Source: Capsicum annuum
Taxonomy: Eukaryota; Streptophyta; Magnoliopsida; Solanales; Solanaceae
Direction: 5' to 3'
Length of the DNA stretch: 64,000 nucleotides
Assembly (NCBI RefSeq): GCF_002878395.1
Contig: NW_025855829.1
Coordinates: 148,212-212,211 of the forward strand
The translations under genes were made by a program, and so were the position numbers. Below the pieces are notes generated by a model, which was given only the letters and a program-made list of their open reading frames with translations, did not search any database and had not been told where the DNA came from. Below are positions 56,435 through 64,000 of this stretch, piece after piece. The first letter of the stretch is position 1, and each line of letters starts with the position of its first letter.

Positions 56435-56446
56435 GTCTTGATACCA
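56435..56446 (-). promoter_or_regulatory. Primer-binding site of F
   Basis: The minus strand reads TGGTATCAAGAC, two bases from the 5' LTR; the first eight bases match the initiator Met tRNA PBS. Confidence 0.72.
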
Positions 56447-56448
56447 AA

Positions 56449-56771
56449 TGATATGGATCTAAGCTATAAAACCGAAATTGGACCTAAATAAAGGAGATGA
56501 CGATGAGACAAACACTAAAGAGGAAACAATACACACGGATTCAAGATCAAAACACAAATTACTTGCATAAAATGAAAGATAGAGAGTGAGACATAAACTA
56601 TTACAAGCAATAGGAACTAAGGTATGTATCAAACACCAAAACCCACTAAAACTCACAATAGCAACACCACACTCTTACGTTGACACAAAAGGAACTCAAG
56701 CTTCCCCAAGCACCAACGTTTCTAAGCCAATTGTTAACACTAATGAAATCCATACTAGATTCTAACCCTAG
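56449..56771 (-). repeat. 5' LTR of F, truncated
   Basis: Matches 41,534-41,860 closely (TGATATGGATCTAAGCTATA, then the same CACACTCTTACGTTGACA region). After CTAACCCTAG it stops and the Tekay LTR of T2 begins. Confidence 0.83.
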
Positions 56772-57439
56772 ATGAAATCTTTATATATGGATTACAACGA
56801 TTATGAAGTAAGAAAGGTAAAAATAAAGAAAGGAACGTAATGTATATAGTCCCGCAAGTATATATAAAGGTGGTCTACTAGTACTACTTATGCACTTGTA
56901 TTTGATTTCTATTGAGCTCTTGTACATGTGTTGTTACCTGAGCCTTACATATTCCGTACATATTTTCGTACTAACGTCCCTCACGAGAGACCTATAATTC
57001 ATGTTGTAAGTGCAGGTACTTCAGCTTGTGCACCTCACTAGTAGGAGTCCAGGCCATTCAATGACTATTGGTGAGCTCTAGGTTGATTCGGGGCTCTCCG
57101 AGTCTGTTCCATATATTTTGGTATATGCAGTAAGTCAAGAGTAGGGCGGGGGTTTGTCCCGACCCTAACTAAGTCTATGTATCTTTTAGAGGCTTTGTAA
57201 ACTAATGTAAAGTTATGGTAGTGTCTTGCCTTTGACGTGGTGGCCCCAACGGCCAAGTGTTTTATATATAAGTTTGTGCTTTCCTATGTAATTATTTTCA
57301 TCGATACATAATATCATATGTGTCAGAACCTTTAGTTTTCATAGTTACATGCATGAGAAGTACAAGGTTATGAATTGGTTCTCTCAAGCCTTTACGGCTA
57401 CGGGTGTTTGTCTGCCCCAATAGGATTTGAGGTGTGATA
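56772..57439 (+). repeat. 5' LTR of Tekay element T2, 3' part only
   Basis: Matches the last ~670 bp of the T1 LTR (GATTATGAAGTAAGAAAGG to AGGATTTGAGGTGTGATA). The TATA box is TATATAAAGG at 56,861-56,870. The U3 is missing, replaced by element F. Confidence 0.87.
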
Positions 57440-57443
57440 AAAG

Positions 57444-57454
57444 TGGTATCAGAG
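57444..57454 (+). promoter_or_regulatory. Primer-binding site of T2
   Basis: TGGTATCAGAG, the standard initiator Met tRNA PBS, four bases after the LTR end. Confidence 0.9.
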
Positions 57455-57616
57455 TAAGTCGTCCTAGGGTGCCTACAAAGACATGTCTATATAGAGTCTT
57501 ATTTGTGGGCGTGTTGTGCACCACATCTATAAATAGGAGGCTATGGGACAATTAAGATTGCCTCTTCTTAGATCGTGCAATATAGCCCATGTTGTAGGTA
57601 AAGTCATATTTAACCA

Positions 57617-58740
57617 TTGAACCTATTTTTTCCTCTAATTATAGTAAAGGTGTCAGTTACGAGAAGGAGTAAGAATATAGGTAAGCGAATAGATGTAGCT
57701 GTCAAAGAAGGGACCAACAAGTCACCACCTAGACGAGCTAATCAAAGTGAGGCTCAAGCTGAGTTTGTATTCCAAACTTCTTCTACTCCTCCATCTCCAG
57801 AAGAGCTAAGAAATAGAAGAACAGCATCCTCAGAACCACCTATTAATGCTAATGACCAAGATCTAAGGAATGCGGTACAATTATTGGCTCGTATAGTTGC
57901 TGGACAAGTCATTCAAACCACAGGTTCTAGTGGTGCAGATAGGGCAGCTAGCCTATGAATGCAGGATTTTCTTAAATTAGATCCTCTCATATTCACTGGA
58001 TCAGATCTTAATGAAGACCCACAGGACTTTGTTGATCAAATCCAAAGGGCTCTAGATGTCATACATGTGTCGGGTAAAGAGACAGTTGAGCTAGCAGTAT
58101 ATAGATTCAAAGAAGAGGCTGGTATAAAGACTGAAAATAATCTGGGGGTATCGATGCACCTTCAGCTACTTGGAAAGAGCTTAAGAAGGCATTTATTGAT
58201 CATTACCTTACATTTGAGATTTGAGAAGCCCGTGCGGATTAGTTCCTAAATCTTTGCCAAGGAAATATGAGCGTGAGGGAGAACAGCCTCCGGTTTAACT
58301 CTTTGGCTAAGTATGCTCCTAATGTAGTAGCTACAATGAAGGATAGAGTTCATCAATATGTGGATAGATTGGATCCATATCTAGTTAGATATTATACTAT
58401 TGCTGCTTTGAACAAAGACATAGACATAGCAAGGATACAAGCATTTGCACAAAAAATAGAGGATCAGAGACAAAGAAGAAGAACATAAGAATTGGAACCA
58501 AGAGGCCTAAATCTACGGGGTAGTTTATGGCATCCCAAGGAGAGTTTAGGTCTAGGTTTTCTAATAGATTGCCTAGGCCATTATCTTCTTATTCTGCAGC
58601 TAGTGCTCCACCACAGTTTTAAGGACCTAAAGGCAATCGTTTGGGCAAAGAAGTTAGAGTCAGAGTTCATGAACAGCGGGGTATCAAGAGCAATGGAGTA
58701 TGAGCTAATTAAGGCCTCTTCAGCAGCCATGTAAACAATG
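57617..58740 (+). pseudogene. T2: Tekay-type gag (degenerate)
   Basis: The capsid/nucleocapsid precursor starts with a basic, Pro-rich part (TRRSKNIGKRIDVA, SPPRRANQSEAQAEF). Then come QDLRNAVQLLARIVAGQV, MQDFLKLDPLIFTGSDLNED, PQDFVDQIQRALDVIHVSG, ELAVYRFKEEAG, LKKAFIDHYL and NMSVRENSLRFNSLAKYAPN. The C-terminal part is RIQAFAQKIEDQRQRRR. TGA at 57,956 replaces an Arg codon in otherwise continuous frame 2; a frameshift near 58,130 and stops near 58,224 and 58,240 separate it from the 58,267 frame. The ATG given by the first long frame may not be the true start. Family call is secure. Confidence 0.88.
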
Positions 58741-59230
58741 GGAAAGCTTCATTTAGGTGCATGTCGGTTCGGGAAAAATTCTTTCTTTTGGTGTGGTACA
58801 TCAGGACATATGATGAGAGAATGACCTCAAAGAGGCATAGGTGGTATGGCATGACCTACTGGACAGTCATTGCATCATCATCATCGGTACCTTATTTAGG
58901 TAGAGGTGTACAGCCTATGGGTCGTGGTAATAGAGCTAATGGAGAAGCTAGCTCTAGTGAAGTTTGGAATCGTACATATGCTCTAGCGGATCGATAAAAT
59001 TCAGAGGCTTCTCCAGATGTGGTTACAGGTACATTGTCCATCTTTTCACATGATGTATATGAATTAGTTGATCTGGGTTCAGCATTATCATATGTCACTC
59101 CATTGGTTGCGGGAAAGTTCAAAATACCAGAATTCTAGTTAAGCCACTTGAAGTATCTACGCCGATTGGTGAATCTATTATAGCTAAGATAGTGTATCAA
59201 AATTGTATAATAACTATTTGTGGTCATGAT
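58741..59230 (+). pseudogene. T2: zinc knuckle and protease start (degenerate)
   Basis: The knuckle reads FFWCGTSGHMMRE-stop, so its first and last Cys are gone. After a Gly/Arg-rich linker (YLGRGVQPMGRGNRANGE in one frame) comes the protease: SEASPDVVTGTLSIFSHDVY, ELVDLGSALSYVTPLVAGKF and, frame-shifted, TICGHDMIA. The active-site region is Asp-Leu-Gly, with the catalytic Asp present but a neighbour changed. The gene is cut by element G before RT. Confidence 0.82.
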
Positions 59231-60149
59231 ATGATAGCTAAAATAAATCTATAACCAATATTCAAGACTAAAGAAGCAAAAATCAGCAACTAAAGAAAGA
59301 GGAGATAAAGTAGAAACAAGAAGAAAATTGTATTAAATGAAAGATAGTAATGAAACATACACCAACTCTAATGATTAGCACCTAAGTGTATATTAAACAC
59401 TTAAACACACCTCACCATTGATGGATAACACTTCATTCTTAGGTGGACACAAAGGGATCAACTCCTCAAGCACCCAACCTTTCTTGCCAAAATGTTAACA
59501 AAAGAGATTCCACGCTCAATGATAACCCTAGTTTCAATGTCTTTTCCAAGACCTACACTATAATGGCTTTTCCAAGCCCTACACTAAGGAAAGAAAATAC
59601 AATTTAAGTTTCTCTCAATCAGTTCTTCAAAACTTAGGAAAATAGAAGCCTAATTGTCTATTTATACTTATTACAAACAAACACTAAAATACCCTTAATG
59701 AAGGGTGCTCTTTTGGAGTGTAAAAGAGGAGTCTCAAAATACCATAATACCCCTAAGTTGAGGTTCCTTTGGAGTGTATCCAAGGATACCTTGGAGTATA
59801 TTCAAGGTCCCTCTTCACATATTAGAAAGTACACTTCCTTAGATGATGCCACATACTCTAACAAGCCTCCATCTTCATAAATTGTATCTTGTACGCTTGG
59901 ACTTGATGAATGGCGCCTCTTTCATGCTCTCAAAATTGAGGATGATTCATTCTTCAATGCTTATGGTCCTTGAGTTAGCATCAAGGCAAGCACCAAGCAA
60001 CTTTCCGCACACGGGATTGCTTTATGTCTTGCTCAAAATAGGCCTTCCTTGCATATTCTTGTTCCCTCAGAGTGACTAAGTCTTGAGCCTTTAGGTGTTG
60101 GCCTCCAAAGAAGTCATCAAAATCTAAGGCGGCCATTTGACTTGTATCA
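59231..60149 (-). repeat. 3' LTR of element G
   Basis: About 0.92 kb. The right end TTGTATCA at 60,149 is certain, followed by the complement of the polypurine tract (CCTCTCCTTCTTG). The left end lies between about 59,228 and 59,250, in TGATATGATAGCTAAAATAA; host protease codons HDMIA run into it, so the exact base is not fixed. It contains a tandem GGCTTTTCCAAG(A/C)CCTACACTA at about 59,540-59,585. Confidence 0.75.
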
Positions 60150-60722
60150 TCCTCTCCTTCTTGAAAAGGATTCAACCTCGAATCTAAACCTTGTAAAACT
60201 AAAGAGAGGACAAATTAATACAAACTCCTCTTGGCATAAGGGTTAGGGTTAGCATAACAAATCATCTCAACATGCCAAGGTTGCACATATCTGCACTATA
60301 ACCAAGAATCCTTTAAATTAAATATCAAAAGTTCAATGAAAGATGCACAAAGGATTTGGTTATGGGATTCACCAAAAGTGATAGTTTGCTTGTCCTGTAG
60401 ACCAAGCAACAAGTTGGGTGCATCAATATCATCAATTCTATATTTGGCACCAAGGTCAAACGAGAAGAGTAGCTACAGACACGGGTCTAGATAACACACC
60501 CATTTCCCATAGGTTTCACCCAAACTATATGACATACTCTCTATAATAGCATACATGTCATCAAAAGCAAGTAGAGAGTAAAGAAAGGTATCACTCAAGT
60601 TAACTTCTACTAAGGTGTCTTCATGTATGTACTCACCACTAGTTTCAACATCATCGCCATTAGTACTCTCAACAATAAGGTCACACATAGTAGAAGAAGT
60701 AATTTCAAAGTAATGGACACTT
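60150..60722 (-). pseudogene. G: non-pol ORF with a FLYSLLAFDD motif
   Basis: The minus strand reads SVHYFEITSSTMCDLIVES, HEDTLVEVNLSDTFL, YSLLAFDDMYAIIESM and YGKWVCYLDPCL (60,473-60,722). After frame changes it continues to the C-terminal NPFQEGEDDTS next to the polypurine tract (60,150-60,180). DTFLYSLLAFDD aligns with FLYYLFAYDD of D and F. Upstream it is interrupted by H and resumes at 63,923. NPFQEGEDD is a usual C-terminus of certain plant gypsy pols, so the family may have taken this end from an autonomous partner. No function can be assigned. Confidence 0.58.
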
Positions 60723-61459
60723 TGATATGAGAATGACAACGGAAACACTAAACACACCCCAAACAGTCCACAAATTCAAGAAAAACCATAGACCGAAAGG
60801 GGACCTCACTCGAATTCGACAAGTATAACAAGAATACAAGAAACAAGGGTGTATTTGACACCCAAAAACAGCCAACAACACAACAATAAAGAGATGAACA
60901 AGATGACAACAAGAACAACCAGATTTGGATTCTACAATAACAAGATATAGCGTTATAAGGTTACAAAAGACAAAAGGATAGATAATGAAACATAAACTAC
61001 TATAATGACTAAGAACCTAAGTGTATATGACACACAAAGACCCTTAAAAATGATAGTAGTAACACCTACATTATTCAAAGAGACACAAGATGGACTTCAA
61101 CCCTTCAAGCACCCCAAGTTACATGCAAACAAATAATAAAAGAGATTCTACCCTAATGTTGTAACCTAGTTTTGGCCAAGCCTCAGAAGAGAGAGAACTT
61201 GAGTGTTTCAAGTGTGTTCTACCATTTTCAACATTCAAAAATTAAGTGAATAAACCCTAAGATTTTCTTTATATATTACAAAACAAATAGAAGTTAAAAT
61301 GACCAAAAAGGCCCTTCAAGAATGGCCCGCCCCTCTAGTGTATGGAGTGGACTGTTTTGGTGTGTATTTGGGCCTTTAATTGTACTTCTCTTGCACATAC
61401 ACTTGGACATTTTCAATGCACATCCACATAAGTTAATTTCCCTGATTATTCTCGTATCA
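60723..61459 (-). repeat. 3' LTR of H
   Basis: Plus-strand ends TGATATGAGAATGAC and TTCTCGTATCA, followed by CCTCTTCATCTTGAGAGG, the ORF end. Confidence 0.87.
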
Positions 61460-62116
61460 TCCTCTTCATCTTGAGAGGAATTTGCCCATAAATTCATGGC
61501 TTCACTTGGTTCAATTGGCCACTTCAAAAGAAATCACTCAAAATAGTCTGCAAAACATGAAGAACCCGAGAGCTCAATATGAAAAAGTCTCGGCCAACAT
61601 CTTTATTTTGAACCTTGACTTCCCCTCCATCTTGAGACTTGGCTTCAATATTATCCGACTCAAGTCTCCTTCCATCATATAAGCATCATCGTAGACTTCA
61701 TATACTTTGTGTCCCTTTCTTCCATACTCCTTTATATAGAGATATTGGTTTTGGGGAAGTGGATTTTTGGTTGAGGGGGCTATTTTGATAATATGGAGCT
61801 TCGGTTGTGGAGCTTGGATGGGAGAGAATGGGATTCCAAGTCCTTCTTGCTGGACTTGCTCAACTTGTGGGAGAAGTGATCTAGCTTATTCTCGGTTTAG
61901 AGAGTAATTGGTAACTTGGCTCATGGCATTTTATAGTGAACTGGGAGGGTTGACTTTTGTAGGCAAAGTCTTGGGGAAAATGGTGATGGAAGGGTTTTAG
62001 TCATACCCACTTGAGGAAACATGGAGTCGAGGAGTAGAATTATGAGAGCATCTTTTCATTCCTCGGTTGATAGTTTCAAGTCTATCCAAGATAGCACCAA
62101 GAGCATTGTTGTCCAT
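61460..62116 (-). pseudogene. H: small ORF of unknown type
   Basis: The minus-strand ATG at 62,116 opens MDNNALGAILDRLETINRGM, a helical start like those of E and D. The same frame runs about 190 codons with three early stops (after SSGYD, PPSSL and LNRE). It then shows a Pro/Gln-rich part (QVQQEGLGIPFSPIQAPQPK) and IKEYGRKGHKVYEVYDDAY. The C-terminal NLWANSSQDEEDD is in another frame beside the LTR. It is much shorter than the D/E/F proteins and shares only the start and the acidic C-terminus. Not recognised. Confidence 0.5.
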
Positions 62117-63180
62117 TGTAGCCAAGAAGTTACCTACAAAATAATAAACAAGTTAGTTGTTTAAAGAATAGTCCTCACACTCTCTCTTTATTCCTTTGTC
62201 TCTCGGATTTCTCTTTTTTGATCTCACAAGTGTTGTAAGTTTGCTTATACTCTGTGAGGCATTGAGAGGTGGACCAGGTATTACAACAACTCAAAAATAA
62301 AAACTAACACACAAAGGAACGTACACGAAGAATGGCTGCAAAACTAACTTACAATTTAGTGTTAACTTGTAAGTTAGTAAAGTCAATCAAGAGAAACAGT
62401 AAAAAGAAACTAGAAGATCAAATTTTGAGCTTAAAATTTTCGTTTGAACAGTAACTTGGGTGACATGGCAGCATACCATTGGTCATGGCCCCACAATTAG
62501 TTACTAGTTGAAGTTTACAAACTTTAGTTACTATGTAATGGAAACAATTAGTGTTGGAGGGATAGTATATGTCTTGAATCTCTTTTAAGTCTAATCTTCA
62601 AAAGGCAAGACTTAGACTTTGTGAAATTTCCCACAAAACAAGGTCCCTTGAAACAAGGAAAGTGGTTGAAAAGTAGATGTCAAGTCAAGGAAGTGATGGC
62701 TCAAGTCTTCTCACAAACAACTTTACAACTTATAGGTTCACCTTTTTGAATCTATATTACACTTTTGGTTGTCTTAAGATGTAAGATGAGATAAAGAACA
62801 AGATGAACACCACAACAATCATTTAAGAACCACAACAATATCCACGAATTCAAGACCCAACCAGCCACAATAAGTCACCAATTCTCGCCCTAGGTCCTTG
62901 ATCAAAAAACAACTTTAACAAGTTCAAGCTCAAATATAGATCTAGACACCTTTTAGTGTTAGTGAATCACGAAACTAACACAAGAAACAACAATACACAC
63001 TAAAGGGCTACTAGATCTAGACACTACAAGCAACCTCAGCCAAGATGAACAACAAGAACAATACTTTCTCTGCCAAGAATAACAACAAGAACACCAAATC
63101 TATTTTTTTTTTTATTTTCTTAGCAAAAAATCCCAAGATTGGTGTTTAAGAACAACACCAAAGATGGATTTGGTACAAAA
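62117..63180 (-). other. Untranslated leader and decayed PBS of H
   Basis: No gene. Conserved family blocks are present but degraded (GACATGGCAGC..GTTACTGTTC reversed at about 62,450-62,475; TCTGCCAAG and CTCAGCCAAGATG at about 63,030-63,078). The PBS region reads TTTGTACCAAAT on the minus strand instead of TTTGGTATCA. The 63,112-63,411 ORF spans leader and LTR and is not a gene. Confidence 0.55.
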
Positions 63181-63917
63181 TAATAAGAGAATGAAAATGG
63201 AAAAACTAAACACACCCCAAACAGTCCACAAATTCAAGAAAAACCGTGAACCAAAAGGGAACCTCACTCGGATTCGACAAGTATAACAAGAATACAAGAA
63301 ACAAGGGTGTATTTGACACCCAAAAACAGCCAACAACACAACAATAATGAGATGAACAAGATGACAACAAGAACAACCAGATTTAGATTCCACAATAACA
63401 AGATATAGCATTATAAGATTACAAAAGACAAAGGGATAAATAGTGAGACATAAACTACTATAATAACTAAGAACCTAAGTGTAGATGACACACAAATACC
63501 CTTAAAAATGATAGTAGGAACACCTACACTCTTCAAAGAGACACAAGATGGACTTCAATCCTTCAAACACCCCAAGTTCCAAGCAAACAAACAACAAAAG
63601 AGATTCCACCCTAATGTTGTAACCTAGTTTTAGCCAAGCCTAAGAAGAGAGAGAACTTGAGTGTTTCAAGTGTGTTCTACCATTTTCAACATTCAAAAAC
63701 TAAGTGAATAAACCCTAACATGTTCCTTATATATTACAAAACAAATAGAAGTTAAAATAACCAAAAAAGGCCCTTCAAGAATGGGCCGCCCCTTTAGTGT
63801 ATGGAGTGGGCTATTTTGGTGTGTATCTGGGCCTTTAATTACACTTCTCTTGCACATACACTTGGAAATTTCAACACACACCCACATAAGTTCATTTTTG
63901 TGATTATTCTCGTATCA
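63181..63917 (-). repeat. 5' LTR of H
   Basis: 737 bp, same length as the 3' LTR. The inner end is mutated to TAATAAGAG and the outer end is CTCGTATCA. Confidence 0.85.
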
Positions 63918-63922
63918 TACTT

Positions 63923-64000
63923 TCTCCTCTTATATAAGGTCCCACAAGTAGACACATACCACCACAAAAATCAAAGGGATTATTGCTTAAGTCTTTACAA
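63923..64000 (-). pseudogene. G: upstream part of the non-pol ORF (runs off the window)
   Basis: The minus strand reads CKDLSNNPFDFCGGMCLL and VGPYIRGES, which would join to VHYFEITSS at 60,722 when H and one target copy are removed. CKD also occurs at the join point of the F ORF (LCKDQ). Confidence 0.5.

Larger units (their letters stand above)
41534..56771 (-). mobile_element. Element F: outermost TGATAC-family element of a three-level nest
   Basis: The minus-strand element has its 3' LTR at 41,534-42,343, a non-pol ORF in pieces (42,344-43,024; 43,527-43,698; 54,651-55,213), a leader, a PBS and a 5' LTR at 56,449-56,771. The LTRs are the same subfamily (both begin TGATATGGATCTAAGCTATA on the plus strand). 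The 5' LTR is cut where T2 begins. Composite E (43,699-54,645) is inserted in the ORF and an extra LTR remnant lies at 43,025-43,510. Confidence 0.82.
60723..63917 (-). mobile_element. Element H: complete short non-autonomous TGATAC-family element
   Basis: 3.2 kb with two 737-bp LTRs (60,723-61,459; 63,181-63,917), about 95% identical by eye, which makes H one of the younger insertions here. Flanks CACTT and TACTT (60,718-60,722; 63,918-63,922) are a target duplication with one change. The interior (1.7 kb) has a degenerate PBS, a leader and a ~220-codon ORF, with no pol. It interrupts the G ORF. Confidence 0.87.

Overview
This window looks like heterochromatic, repeat-packed nuclear DNA from a flowering plant, most likely a member of the Solanaceae (Capsicum or Solanum type). 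The reasons are Tekay/Del-type Ty3/gypsy chromoviruses with a C-terminal chromodomain, LTR retrotransposons primed by initiator-Met tRNA, an RTE-type LINE with a (TTG)n tail like that of the tobacco TS SINE, and a gene of the putative plant transposon protein type. I recognise no host protein-coding gene, tRNA, rRNA or bacterial feature. Almost every base can be assigned to a retrotransposon or a remnant of one, and all coding regions are decayed. The genus is an inference.

Layout. 1-11,420: the 3' half of a Tekay chromovirus (T1: RT end, RNase H, integrase, chromodomain), broken by a solo LTR (1094-1793, TSD TTTGG). Its 3' LTR (3268-9099) carries a small LTR element L (5873-8893), and a second LTR copy lacking its first ~507 bp follows at 9100-11,420. 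11,421-32,809: a minus-strand Ty3/gypsy element M (RT-PR-gag-PBS-5' LTR). It is split by a solo LTR P (13,275-19,374, TSD AAATC), which itself carries an RTE LINE (14,154-17,777, TSD TATTCAA). It is split again by a complete gag-only element Q (23,062-31,805, TSD CCCTA). 32,810-40,904: element B, with a pseudogene of the putative plant transposon protein type and element J inside its 5' LTR. 40,905-41,533: a foreign LTR piece K. 41,534-56,771: a nest three levels deep, F (minus) > E (minus; LTR-internal-LTR-internal-LTR, TSD CTTGG) > D (plus; TSD ACTAG). 56,772-59,230: the 5' part of a second Tekay element T2 (LTR, PBS, gag, protease). 59,231-64,000: element G (minus), interrupted by element H (60,723-63,917).

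The most interesting content is one family of small LTR retrotransposons (L, J, F, E, D, G, H and solo LTR S1). Their LTRs of about 670-920 bp begin TGATAC and end (G)TATCA. The PBS, TGGTATCA, starts two bases after the LTR. They have long leaders of about 1.2-1.3 kb and an acceptor-like TTTAG/GTACC just before the ORF start. They encode no reverse transcriptase or integrase. Instead they carry ORFs I cannot assign to a known family. These ORFs share a motif resembling FLYYLFAYDD and a C-terminal domain with PFDPG..LGW and TKDSW.Y, which is duplicated in D. They are presumably mobilised in trans. Chromoviruses T1 and T2, the LINE and elements Q and B are recognisable known types.
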